Source: Eutreptiella sp. 'Long Island Sound 2002'
Lineage: Eukaryota; Euglenozoa; Euglenophyceae; Eutreptiales; Eutreptiaceae
Assembly (NCBI GenBank): GCA_964036045.1
Contig: OZ038382.1
Coordinates: forward strand, 39,014,090-39,078,089
Direction: 5' to 3'
DNA: 64,000 bases
In this document: positions 46,991-60,250 of the stretch, piece by piece
Numbering within the stretch: position 1 is the stretch's first letter
Layout: every line of letters starts with the position of its first letter
Translations under genes and position numbers: made by a program
The notes under the pieces: generated by a model
Told to the model about the DNA's origin: nothing
The model's database searches: none
Seen by the model: only the letters and a program-made list of their open reading frames with translations

Positions 46991-47691
46991 AGCTCCCCCT
47001 TCAAGGTTCCGGGAAGGCATTAGTTGACAATTTAGAAGGGGCATGTTCGATATTTCTGCAAAAAGGGTTCATTTTGGTACGCCACATTAATTGGATTTTC
47101 AGGTTGCTGCGTGGTGGTTGGCTAGGCTGTACGCGTGCTTTTGTAAAGTGGCACCTTTGGCCCTACCCGTTGAAATTTTGCCTCTGGTCCACTGCCACCA
47201 CGGACCCACACTGCCATTGCATCCCTCGCCACCCCCGCGCGCGCGGTCGCTCGCCTCGTCTCGTCAAGCCAAGGCATGGCTGGCTTGGCTTGGCATGGTA
47301 TGGTATGGCTTGGTGCGAGAGCCGGGTGCTTTCATAATGACGCGCGGTGATACTTGCCGACACAATATCTCAAAGATGAATTCGGGACTTTCTGTCAAAT
47401 TATTGCAGCTCCCCCTTCAAGGTTCCGGGAAGGCATTAGTCGACAATTTAGAAGGGGCATGTTCCATATTTTCGCAAAAAAGGTTCATTTTGGTACCCCA
47501 CATTTATTGGATTTTCATGTTGCTGCGTGGTGGTTGGCTAGGCTGTACGCGTCCTTTCGTAAAGTGGCACCTTTGGCCCTACCCGTTGAAATTTTCGCTC
47601 TGGTCCACTGCCACCACACACCCACACTGCCATTGCACCCCACGCCAACCCTGCGCGCGCGCTCGCTCGCCTCGTCTCATCAAGCCAAGGC

Positions 47692-50250
47692 ATGGCTGGC
47701 TTGGCTTGGCATGGTATGGTATGGCTTGGTGCGAGAGCCAGGTGCTTTCATAATGAAGTGCGGTCATACTTGCCGACACAATATCTCAAAATTGAATTCG
47801 GGACTTTCCGTCAAATCATTGCAGCTCCCCCTTCAGGGTTCCGGGAAGGCATTAGGCGACAATTTAGAAGGGGCATGTTCAATATTTTTGCAAAAAAGAC
47901 TCATTTTGGTACGCCACATTTATTGGATTTTCAGGTTGCTGCATCGTGGGTGGCTAGGCTGTACGCGTGCTTTCGTAAAGTGGCACCTTTGGCCCTGCCC
48001 GTTGAAATTTTCGCTCTGGTCCACTGCCACCACACACCCACACTGCCATTGCACCCCCCGCCACCCCGGCGCGCGCGCTCGCTCGCCTCGTCTCGTCAAG
48101 CCAAGGCATGGGTGGCTTGGCTTGGCATGGTATGGTATGGCTTGGTGCGAGAGCCAAGTGCTTTCATAATGAAGTGCGGTGCTACTTGCCGACACAATAT
48201 CTCAAAATTGAATTCGGGACTTTCTGTCAAATTATTGCAGCTCCCCCTTCAGGGTTCCGGGAAGGCATTAGGCGACAATTTAGAAGGGGCATGTTCCATA
48301 TTTTTGCAAAAAAGGTTCATTTTGGTACGCCACATTATCTGGATTTTCAGGTTGCTGCGTGGTGGTTGGCTAGGCTGTATGCGTGCTTTAATAAAGTGGC
48401 ACCTTTGGCCCTACCCGTTGAAATTTTGCCTCTGGTCCACTGCCACCACACACCCACACTGCTATTGCACCCCTCGCCACCCCCCCGCGCGCGGTCGCTC
48501 GCCTCGTCTCGTCAAGCCAAGGCATTGCTGGCTTGGCTTGGCATGGTATGGTATGGCTTGGTGCGAGAGCCAGGTACTTTCATAATGACATGCGGTGATA
48601 CTTGCCGACACAATATCTCAAAGATTAATTCGGGACTTTCTGTCAAATTATTGCAGCTCCCCCTTCAGGGTTCCGAAAGGCATTAGGCGACAATTTAGAA
48701 GGGGCATGTTCCATATTTTTGCAAAAAAGGTTCATTTTGGTACGCCACATTTATTGGATTTTCAGGTTGCTGCGTGGTGGTTGGCTAGGCTGTACGCGTG
48801 CTTTCGTAAAGTGGCACCTTTGGCCCTACCCGTTGAAATTTTGCCTCTGGTCCACTGCCACCACACACCCACACTGCCATTGCACCCCCCGCCACCCCCG
48901 CGCGCGCGCTCGCCCGCCTCGTCTCGTCAAGCCAAGGCATGGCTGGCTTGGCTGGGCATGGTATGGTATGGCTTGGTGCGAGAGCCAGGTGCTTTCACAA
49001 TGAAGTGCGGTCATACTTGCCGACACAATATCTCAAAATTGAATTCGGGACTTTCCGTCAAATTATTGCAGCTCCCCCTTCAAGGTTCCGGGAAGGCATT
49101 AAGCGACAATTTAGAAGGGGCATGTTCCAAATTTTTGCAAAAAAGCTTCATTTTGGTACGCCACATTTATTGGATTTTCAGGTTGCTGCGTCGTGGGTGG
49201 CTAGGCTGTACGCGTGCTTTCGTAAAGTGGCACCTTTGGCCCTGCCCGTTGAAATTTTCGCTCTGGTCCACTGCCACCACACAACCACACTGCCATTGCA
49301 CCCCCCGCCACCCCGGCGCGCGCGCTCGCTCGCCTCGCCTCGTCAAGCCAAGGCATGGGTGGCTTGGCTTGGCATGGTATGGTATGGCTTGGTGCGAGAG
49401 CCAAGTGCTTTCATAATGAAGTGCGGTGCTACTTGCCGACACAATATCTCAAAATTGAATTCGGGACTTTCTGTCAAATTATTGCAGCTCCCCCTTCAGG
49501 GTTCCGGGAAGGCATTAGGCGACAATTTAGAAGAGGCATGTTCCATATTTTTGCAAAAAAGGTTCATTTTGGTACGCCACATTATCTGGATTTTCAGGTT
49601 GCTGCGTGGTGGTTGGCTAGGCTGTATGCTTGCTTTAATAAAGTGGCACCTTTGGCCCTACCCGTTGAAATTTTGCCTCTCGTCCACTGCCACCACACAC
49701 CCACACTGCCATTGCACCCCTCGCCACCCCCCCGCGCGCGGTCGCTCGCCTCGTCTCGTCAAGCCAAGGCATTGCTGGCTTGGCTTGGCATGGTATGGTA
49801 TGGCTTGGTGCGAGAGCCAGGTGCTTTCACAATGAAGTGCGGTCATACTTGCCGACACAATATCTCAAAATTGAATTCGGGACTTTCCGTCAAATTATTG
49901 CAGCTCCCCCTTCAAGGTTCCGGGAAGGCATTAAGCGACAATTTAGAAGGGGCATGTTCCAAATTTTTGCAAAAAAGCTTCATTTTGGTACGCCACATTT
50001 ATTGGATTTTCAGGTTGCTGCGTGGTGGTTGGCTAGGCTGTACGCGTGCTTTCGTAAAGTGGCACCTTTGGCCCTACCCGTTGAAGTTTTCGCTCTGGTC
50101 CACTGCCACCACACACCCACACTGCAATTGCACCCCCCGCCACCCCGGCGCGCGCGCTCGCTCGCCTCGTCTCGTCAAGCCAAGGCATGGGTGGCTTGGC
50201 TTGGCATGGTATGGTATGGCTTGGTGCGAGAGCCAGGTGCTTTCATAATG
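47692..50250. repeat. Higher-order repeat block X-Y-Z-X-Y-X
   Basis: Monomer variants recur 1,247 bases apart (starts near 47692 and 48939; 48108 and 49355), then one variant returns after two monomers near 49780. Markers: GCGGTCATACTTGCC for X and CCACATTATCTGGATT with CTTTAATAAAGTGG for Y. Confidence 0.7.
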
Positions 50251-52332
50251 AAGTGCGGTGCTACTTGCCGACACAATGACTCAAAATGGAATTCGGGACT
50301 TTCTGTCATATTATTGCAGCTCCCCCTTCCGTGTTCCGGGAAGGCATTAGGCGACAATTTAGAAGGGGCATGTTCCATATTTTTGCAAAAAAGGTTCACT
50401 TTGGTACGCCACATTTATTGGATTTTCATGTTGCTGCGTGGTTGTTGGCTAGGCTGTACGCGTGCTTTCTTAAAGTGGCACCTTTGGCCCTACCTGTTGA
50501 AGTTTTCGCCCTGGTCCACTGCCACCACACACCCAAACTGCCATTGCACCCCCCGCCACCCCCGCGCGCGCGCTCGCTCGCCTCGTCTCGTCAAGCCAAA
50601 GCATGGCTGGCTTGGCTTGGCATGGTAACGTATGGCTTGGTGCGAGAGCCAAGTTCTTTCATAATGAAGTGCGCTGCTACTTGCCGAAACAATATCTCAA
50701 AATTGAATTCGGGACTTTCTGTCAAATTATTGCAGCTCCCCCTTCAGGGTTCCCGTAAGGGACTAGGCGACAATTTAGGAGGGGCATGTTGCATATTTTT
50801 GCAAAAAAGTCTCATTTTGGTACGCCACATTTATTGGATTTTCATGTTGCTGCGTGGTGGTTCGCTAGGCTGTACGCGTGCTTTCTTAAAGTGGCACCTT
50901 TGGCCCTACCTGTTGAAGTTTTCGCTCTGGTCCACTGCCACAACACACCCACACTGCCATTGCACCCCCCGCCACCCCAGCGCGCGCGCCTGCTCGCCTC
51001 GTCTCGTCAAGCCAAGGCATGGCTGGCTTGGCTTGGCATGGTATGGTATGGCTTGGTGCGAGAGCCAGGTGCTTTAATAATGAAGTGCGGTGATACTTGC
51101 CGACACAATATCTCAAAATTGAATTCGGGACTTTCGGTGAAATTATTGCAGCTCCCCCTTCAGGGTTCCCGGAAGGCATTAGGCGACAATTTAGAAGGGG
51201 CATGTTCCATATTTTTGCAAAAAGTTTCATTTTGGTATGCCACATTTATTGGACTTTCAGGTTGCTGCGTGGTGGTTGCCTAGTCTGTACGCGTGCTTTC
51301 TTAAAGTGGCACCTTTGGCCCTACCTGTTGAAGTTTTCGCTCTAGTCCACTGCCACCACACACCCACACTGCCATTGCACCCCCCGCCACCCCCCCGCGC
51401 GCGCTCGCTCGCCTCGTCTCGTCAAGCCAAGGCATGGCTGGCTTGGCTTGGCATGGTCTGGTATGGCTTGGTGTGAGAGCCAGGTGCTTTCATAATGAAG
51501 TGCGGTGATACTTGCCGACACAATATCTCAAAATTGAATTCGGGACTTTCTGTCAAATTATTGCAGCTCCCCCTTCAGGGTTCCGGGAAGGCATTAGGCG
51601 AAAATTTGGAAGGGGCATGTTCCATATTTTTTGCAAAAAAGTTTCATTTTGGTACGCCACATTTATTGGATTTTCATGTTGCTGCGTGGTGGTTGGCTAG
51701 GCTGTACGTCTGCTTTCGTAAAGTGACACCTTTGGCCCTACCCGTTCAAGCTTTCGCTCTGGTCAACTGCCACCACACACCCACACTGCCATTGCACCCC
51801 CCCCACCCCCCCGTGCGCGCTCGCTCGCCTCGTCTCGTCAAGCCAAGGCATGGCTGACTTGGCTTGGGATGGTATGGTATGGCTTGGAGTGGGAGCCAGG
51901 TGCTTTCATAATGAAGTGCGGTGATACTTGCCGACACAATATCTCAAAATTGAATTCGGGACTTTCTGTCAAATTATTGCAGCTCCCCCTTCAGGTTTCC
52001 GGGAAGGCATTAGGCGACAATTTAGAAGGGGCATGTTCTATATTTTTGCAAAAAAGTTTCATTTTGGTACGCCACATTGATTGGATTTTCAGGTTGCTGC
52101 GTGGTGGTTCGGTAGGCTGTACGCGTGCTTTCGTAAAGTGGCACCTTTGGCCCTACCCGTTGAAATTTTTGCTCTAGTCCACTGCCACCACACACCCCCA
52201 CCGCCACTGCACCCCGCGCCACCCCCCCCCCCCCCCGCGCGCTCGCCCGCCTCGTCTCGTCAAGCCAAGGCATGGCTGGCTTGGCTTGGCATGGTATGGT
52301 ATGGCTTGGTGTGAGAGCCAGGTGCTTTCATA

Positions 52333-54409
52333 ATGAAGTGCGGTGATACTTGCCGACACAGTATCTCAAAATTGAATTCGCGACTTTCTGTCAAATTATT
52401 GCAGCTCCCCCTTCAGGGTTCCGGAAAGGCATTAGGCGACAATTTAGAAGGGGCATGTTCCATATTTTTGCAAAAAGCTTCATTTTGGTACGCCACATTT
52501 ATAGGATTTTCAGGTTGCTGCGTGGTGGTTGCCTAGGCTGTACGCGTGCTTTCTTAAAGTGGCACCTTTGGCCCTACCCGTTGAAGTTTTCGCTCCGATC
52601 CACTGCCACCACACACCCACACTGCCATTGCACCCCCCGCCACCCCCCCCCGCGCGCTCGTTCGCCTCGTCTTGTCAAGCCAAGGCATGGCTGGCTTGGC
52701 TTGGCATGGTATGGTATGGCTTGGTGTGAGAGCCAGGTGCTTTCATAATGAAGTGCGGTGATACTTGCCGACACAATATCTCAAAATTGAATTCGGGACT
52801 TTCTGTCAAATTATTGCAGTTCCCCTTTCAGGGTTCCGGGAAGGCATTAGGCGACAATTTAGAAGGGGCATGTTCCATATTTTTGCAAAAAGCTTCATTT
52901 TGGTACGCCACATTTATAGGATTTTCAGGTTGCTGCGTGGTGGTTGCCTAGGCTGTACGCGTGCTTTCTTAAAGTGGCACCTTTGGCCCTACCCGTTGAA
53001 GTTTTCGCTCCGATCCACTGCCACCACACACCCACAATGCCATTGCACCCCCCGCCAGCCCCCCGCGCGCGCTCGCTCGCCTCGTCTTGTCAAGCCATGG
53101 CATGGCTGGCTTGGCTTGGCATGGTATGGTATGGCTTGGTGTGAGAGCCAGGTGCTTTCATAATGAAGTGCGGTGATACTTGCCGACACAGTATCTCAAA
53201 ATTGAATTCGCGACTTTCTGTCAAATTATTGCAGCTCCCCCTTCAGGGTTCCGGAAAGGCATTAGGCGACAATTTAGAAGGGGCATGTTCCATATTTTTG
53301 CAAAAAGCTTCATTTTGGTACGCCACATTTATAGGATTTTCAGGTTGCTGCGTGGTGGTTGCCTAGGCTGTACGCGTGCTTTCTTAAAGTGGCACCTTTG
53401 GCCCTACCCGTTGAAGTTTTCGCTCCGATCCACTGCCACCACACACCCACACTGCCATTGCACCCCCCGCCACCCCCCCCCCGCGCGCTCGTTCGCCTCG
53501 TCTTGTCAAGCCAAGGCATGGCTGGCTTGGCTTGGCATGGTATGGTATGGCTTGGTGTGAGAGCCAGGTGCTTTCATAATGAAGTGCGGTGATACTTGCC
53601 GACACAATATCTCAAAATTGAATTCGGGACTTTCTGTCAAATTATTGCAGTTCCCCTTTCAGGGTTCCGGGAAGGCATTAGGCGACAATTTAGAAGGGGC
53701 ATGTTCCATATTTTTGCAAAAAGCTTCATTTTGGTACGCCACATTTATAGGATTTTCAGGTTGCTGCGTGCTGGTTGCCTAGGCTGTACGCGTGCTTTCT
53801 TAAAGTGGCACCTTTGGCCCTACCCGTTGAAGTTTTCGCTCCGATCCACTGCCACCACACACCCACACTGCCATTGCACCCCCCGCCAGCCCCCCGCGCG
53901 CGCTCGCTCGCCTCGTCTTGTCAAGCCAAGGCATGGCTGGCTTGGCTTGGCATGGTATGGTATGGCTTGGTGTGAGAGCCAGGTGCTTTCATAATGAAGT
54001 GCGGTGATACTTGCCGACACAGTATCTCAAAATTGAATTCGCGACTTTCTGTCAAATTATTGCAGCTCCCCCTTCAGGGTTCCGGAAAGGCATTAGGCGA
54101 CAATTTAGAAGGGGCATGTTCCATATTTTTGCAAAAAGCTTCTTTTTGGTACGCCACATTTATAGGATTTTCAGGTCGCTGCGTGGTGGTTGCCTAGGCT
54201 GTACGCGTGCTTTCTTAAAGTGGCACCTTTGGCCCTACCCGTTGAAGTTTTCGCTCCGATCCACTGCCACCACACACCCACACTGCCATTGCACCCCCCG
54301 CCACCCCCCCGCGCGCGCTCGCTCGCCTCGTCTTGTCAAGCCAAGGCATGGCTGGCTTGGCTTGGCATGGTATGGTATGGCTTGTTGTGAGAGCCAGGTG
54401 CTTTCATAA
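52333..54409. repeat. Two-monomer higher-order repeat, alternating A and B types
   Basis: A monomers (ACAGTATCTC, ATTCGCGAC, TTCCGGAAAGG) start near 52333, 53163 and 53994. B monomers (ACAATATCTC, ATTCGGGAC, GCAGTTCCCCTTTCAG) start near 52748 and 53579. The period is about 830 bases and the copies are nearly identical, which implies recent amplification. Confidence 0.85.
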
Positions 54410-56915
54410 TGAAGTGCGGTGATACTTGCCGACACAATATCTCAAAATTGAATTCGGGACTTTCTGTCAAATTATTGCAGCTCCCCCTTCAGGGTTTCTG
54501 GGAAGGCATTAGGCAACAATTTAGAAGAGGCATGTTCCAAATTTTTGCAAAAGAGGTTCATTATGGTACGCCACTTGTATTGCATTTTCAGGTTGCTGCG
54601 TTGTGGTTGGGTAGGCTGTACGCGTGCTTTCGTAGAGTGGCACCTTTGGCCCTACCCGTTGAATTTTTCGCTATGGTCCACTGCCACCACACACCCACAG
54701 TGCCATTGCACCCCCCGTCACCCCCCCCGCGCGCTCGCTCGCCTCGTCTCGTCAAGCCAAGGCATGGGTGGCTTGGCTTGGCATGGTATGGTATGGCTTG
54801 GTGTGAGAGCCAGGTGCTTTCATAATGAAGTGCGGTGCTACTTGCCGACACAATATCTCAAAATTGAATTCGTGACTTTCTGTCAAATTATTGCGGCTCC
54901 CCCTTCAGGGTTCCGGGAAGGCATTAGGCGACAATTTGGAAGGGGCATGTCCCATATTTTTGCAAAACAAATTCATTTTGGTACGCCACATTTATTGGTA
55001 TTTTAGGTTGCTGCGTGGTGGTTGGCTGGGCTGTACGCGTGCTTTCGTAAAGTGGCACCTTTGGCCCTACCCGTTGAAGCTTTCGCTCTGGTCAACTGCC
55101 ACCACACACCCACACTGCCATTGCACCCCCCCCCCACCCCCCCGCGCGCGCTCCCTCGCCTCGTCTCGTCAAGCCAAGGCATGGCTGACGTGGCTTGGCA
55201 TGGTATGGTATGGCTTGGTGTGGGAGCCTGGTGCTTTCATAATGAAGTGCGGTGATACTTGCCGACACAATATCTCCAAATTGAATTCGGGACTTTCTGT
55301 CAAATTATTGCAGCTCCCCCTTCAGGGTTCCAGGAAGGCATTAGGCGACAATCTAGAAGGGGCATGTTACATATTTTTGCAAAAAGATCTCATTTTGGTA
55401 CGCCACATTTATTGGATTTTCAGGTTGCTGCGTGGTGGTTGGGTAGGCTGTACGCGTGCTTTCGTAAAGTGGCACCTTTGGCCCTACCCGTTGAATTTTT
55501 CGCTATGGTCCACTGCCACCACACACCCACAGTGCCATTGCGTCCCCCGCCACCCCCCCGCGCGCGCTCGCTCGCCTCGTCTCGTCAAGCCAAGGCATGG
55601 CTGGCTTGGCTTGGCATGGTATGGTATGGCTTGGTGTGAGAGCCAGGTGCTTTCATAATGAAGTGCGGTGCTACTTGCCGACACAATATCTCAAAATTTA
55701 ATTCGGGACTTTCTGTCAAATTATTGCGGCTCCCCCTTCAGGGTTCCGGGAAGGCATTAGGCGACAATTTAGAAGGGGCATGTCCCATATTTTTGCAAAA
55801 AAGTTTCATTTTGGTACGCCACATTTATTGGATTTTCAGGTTGCTGCGTGGTGGTTGGCTGGGCTGTATGTGTGCTTTCGTAAAGTGGCACCTTTGGCCC
55901 TACCCGTTGAAGCTTTCGCTCTGGTCAACTGCCACCACACACCCACACTGCCATTGCACCCCCCCCCCCCACCCCCCCGCGCGCGCTCCCTCGCCTCGCC
56001 TCGTCAAGCCAAGGCATGGCTGACTTGGCTTGGCATGGTATGGTATGGCTTGGAGTGGGAGCCAGGTGCTTTCATAATGAAGTGCGGTGATACTTGCCGA
56101 CACAATATCTCCAAATTGAATTCGGGACTTTCTGTCAAATTATTGCAGCTCCCCCTTCAGGGTTCCGGGAAGGCATTAGGCGACAATTTAGAAGGGGCAT
56201 GTTCCATATTTTTGCAAAAAAGTTTCATTTTGGTACGCCACATTTATTGGATTTTCAGGTTGCTGCGTGGTGGTTGGGTAGGCTGTACGCGTGCTTTCGT
56301 AAAGTGGCACCTTTGGCCCTACCCGTTGAAGTTTTCGCTATGGTCCACTGCCACCACACACCCACAGTGCCATTGCACCCCCCGCCACCCCTGCGCTCGC
56401 GCTCGCTCGCCTCGTCTCGTCAAGCCAAGGCATGGCTTGGCTTGGCTTGGCATGGTATGGTATGGCTTGGTGTGAGAGCCAGGTGCTTTCATAATGAAGT
56501 GCGGTGCTACTTGCCGACACAATATCTCAAAATTTAATTCAGGACTTTCTGTCAAATTATTGCGGCTCCCCCTTCAGGGTTCCGGGAAGGCATTAGGCGA
56601 CAATTTAGAAGGGGCATGTCCCATATTTTTGCAAAAAAGTTTCATTTTGGTACGCCACATTTATTGGATTTTGAGGTTGCTGCGTGGTGGTTGGCTGGGC
56701 TGTACGCATGCTTCCGTAAAGTGGCACCTTTGGCCCTACCCGTTGAAGTTTTCGCTCTGGTCCACTGCCACCACACACCCACACTGCCATTGCACCCCCC
56801 GCCACCCCCGTGCGCGCGCTCGCTTGCCTCGTCTCGTCAAGCCAAGGCATGGCTGGCTTGGCTTGGCATGGTATGGTATGGTATGGCTTGGTGTGAGAGC
56901 CAGGTGCTTTCATAA
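54409..56915. repeat. Multi-monomer segment, copy 1
   Basis: Carries rare markers (CCACTTGTATTGCATTTTC at 54571 and later variants) that reappear in the same order at 60251-61923. This copy is longer than its partner by two monomers. Confidence 0.75.
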
Positions 56916-58176
56916 TGAAGTGCGGTGATACTTGCCGACACAATATCCCAAAATTGAATTCGGGACTTTCTGTCAAATTATTGCAGCTCCCCCTTCAGGG
57001 TTCCCGGAAGGCATTAGGCGACAATTTAGAAGGGGCATGTTCCATTTTTTTTGCAAAGAAGTTTCATTTTGGTACACCACATTTATTGGATTTTCATGTT
57101 GCTGCGTGGTGGTTGGCTAGGCTGTACGTGTGCTTTCGTAAAGTGGCACCTTTGGCCCTACCCGTTGAAGCTTTCGCTCTGGTCAACTGCCACCACACAC
57201 CCACAATGCCATTGCACCCCCCCCCACCCCCGTGCGCGCGCTCGCTTGCCTCGTCTCGTCAAGCCAAGGCATGGCTGGCTTGGCTTGGCATGGTATGGTA
57301 TGGTATGGCTTGGTGTGAGAGCCAGGTGCTTTCATAATGAAGTGCGGTGATACTTGCCGACACAATATCCCAAAATTGAATTCGGGACTTTCTGTCAAAT
57401 TATTGCAGCTCCCCCTTCAGGGTTCCCGGAAGGCATTAGGCGACAATTTAGAAGGGGCATGTTCCATTTTTTTTGCAAAGAAGTTTCATTTTGGTACACC
57501 ACATTTATTGGATTTTCATGTTGCTGCGTGGTGGTTGGCTAGGCTGTACGTGTGCTTTCGTAAAGTGGCACCTTTGGCCCTACCCGTTGAAGTTTTCGCT
57601 CTGGTCCACTGCCACCACACACCCACACTGCCATTGCACCCCCCGCCACCCCCGTGCGCGCGCTCGCTTGCCTCGTCTCGTCAAGCCAAGGCATGGCTGG
57701 CTTGGCTTGGCATGGTATGGTATGGTATGGCTTGGTGTGAGAGCCAGGTGCTTTCATAATGAAGTGCGGTGATACTTGCCGACACAATATCCCAAAATTG
57801 AATTCGGGACTTTCTGTCAAATTATTGCAGCTCCCCCTTCAGGGTTCCCGGAAGGCATTAGGCGACAATTTAGAAGGGGCATGTTCCATTTTTTTTGCAA
57901 AAAAGTTTCATTTTGGTACACCACATTTATTGGATTTTCAGGTTGCTGCGTGGTGGTTGCCTAGGCTGTACGCGTGCTTTCTTAAAGTGGCACCTTTGGC
58001 CCTACCCGTTGAAGTTTTTGCTCCGATCCACTGCCACCACACACCCACACTGCCATTGCACCCGCCGCCACCCCCCCGCGCGCGCTCGCTCGCCTCGTCT
58101 TGTCAAGCCAAGGCATGGCTGGCTTGGCTTGGCATGGTATGGTATGGCTTGGTGTGAGAGCCAGGTGCTTTCATAA
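56915..58176. repeat. Local run of 422-bp monomers
   Basis: Monomers starting near 56915, 57337 and 57759 share ATATCCCAAAATTG and TTCCATTTTTTTTGC. The spacing of 422 reflects an additional GGTAT pentamer (three in a row) and a longer T tract. Very close similarity suggests recent local duplication. Confidence 0.75.
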
Positions 58177-60250
58177 TGAAGTGCGGTGATACTTGCCGAC
58201 ACAGTATCTCAAAATTGAATTCGCGACTTTCTGTCAAATTATTGCAGCTCCCCCTTCAGGGTTCCGGAAAGGCATTAGGCGACAATTTAGAAGGGGCATG
58301 TTCCATATTTTTGCAAAACGTTTCATTTTGGTCCGCCACATTTATAGGATTTTCAGGTTGCTGCGTGGTGGTTGCCTAGGCTGTACGCGTGCTTTCTTAA
58401 AGTGGCACCTTTGGCCCTACCCGTTGAAGTTTTCGCTCCGATCCACTGCCACCACACACCCACACTGCCATTGCACCCCCCGCAACCCCCCCGCGCGCCC
58501 TCGCTCGCCTCGTCTTGTCAAGCCAAGGCATGGCTGGCTTGGCTTGGCATGGTATGGTATGGCTTGTTGTGAGAGCCAGGTGCTTTCATAATGAAGTGCG
58601 GTGATACTTGCCGACACAATATCTCAAAATTGAATTCGGGACTTTCTGTCAAATTATTGCAGCTCCCCCTTCAGGGTTCCGGGAAGGCATTAGGCGACAA
58701 TTTAGAAGGGGCATGTTCCATATTTTTGCAAAAAGCTTCATTTTGGTACGCCACATTTATAGGATTTTCAGGTTGCTGCGTGGTGGTTGCCTAGGCTGTA
58801 CGCGTGCTTTCTTAAAGTGGCACCTTTGGCCCTACCCGTTGAAGTTTTCGCTCCGATCCACTGCCACCACACACCCACACTGCCATTGCACCCCCCGCCA
58901 CCCCCCCGCGCGCGCTCGTTCGCCTCGTCTCGTCAAGCCAAGGCATGGCTGGCTTGGCTTGGCATGGTATGGTATGGCTTGGTGTGAGAGCCAGGTGCTT
59001 TCATAATGAAGTGCGGTGATACTTGCCGACACAATATCTCAAAATTGAACTCGGGACTTTCTGTCAAATTATTGCAGTTCCCCTTTCAGGGTTCCGGGAA
59101 GGCATTAGGCGACAATTTAGAAGGGGCATGTCACATATTTTTGCAAAAAGCTTCATTTTGGTACGCCACATTTATAGGATTTTCAGGTTGCTGCGTGGTG
59201 GTTGCCTAGGCTGTACGCGTGCTTTCTTAAAGTGGCACCTTTGGCCCTACCCGTTGAAGTTTTCGCTCCGATCCACTGCCACCACACACCCACACTGCCA
59301 TTGCACCCCCCGCCACCCCCCCGCGCGCGCTCGCCCGCCTCGTCTTGTCAAGCCAAGGCATGGCTGGCTTGGCTTGGCATGGTATGGTATGGCTTGGTGT
59401 GAGAGCCAGGTGCTTTCATAATGAAGTGCGGTGGTACTTGCCGACACAGTATCTCAAAATTGAATTCGCGACTTTCTGTCAAATTATTGCAGCTCCCCCT
59501 TCAGGGTTCCGGAAAGGCATTAGGCGACAATTGAGAAGGGGCATGTTCCATATTTTTGCAAAAAGCTTCATTTTGGTACGCCACATTTATAGGATTTTCA
59601 GGTTGCTGCGTGGTGGTTGCCTAGGCTGTACGCGTGCTTTCTTAAAGTGGCACCTTTGGCCCTACCCGTTGAAGTTTTCGCTCCGATCCACTGCCACCAC
59701 ACACCCACACTGCCATTGCACCCCCCGCCACCCCCGCGCGCGCGCTCGCTCGCCTCCTCTTGTCAAGCCAAGACATGGCTGGCTTGGCTTGGCATGGTAT
59801 GGTATGGCTTGTTGTGAGAGCCAGGTGCTTTCATAATGAAGTGCGGTGATACTTGCCGACACAATATCTCAAAATTGAATTCCGGACTTTCTGTCAAATT
59901 ATTGCAGCTCCCCCTTCAGGGTTCCGGGAAGGCATTAGGCAACAATTTAGAAGGGGCATGTTCCAAATTTTTGCAAAAAGCTTCATTTTGGTACGCCACA
60001 TTTATAGGATTTTCAGGTTGCTGCGTGGTGGTTGCCTAGGCTGTACGCGTGCTTTCTTAAAGTGGCACCTTTGGCCCTACCCGTTGAAGTTTTCGCTCCG
60101 ATCCACTGCCACCACACACCCACACTGCCATTGCACCCCCCGCCACCCCCGCGCGCGCGCTCGCTCGCCTCCTCTTGTCAAGCCAAGACATGGCTGGCTT
60201 GGCTTGGCATGGTATGGTATGGCTTGTTGTGAGAGCCAGGTGCTTTCATA

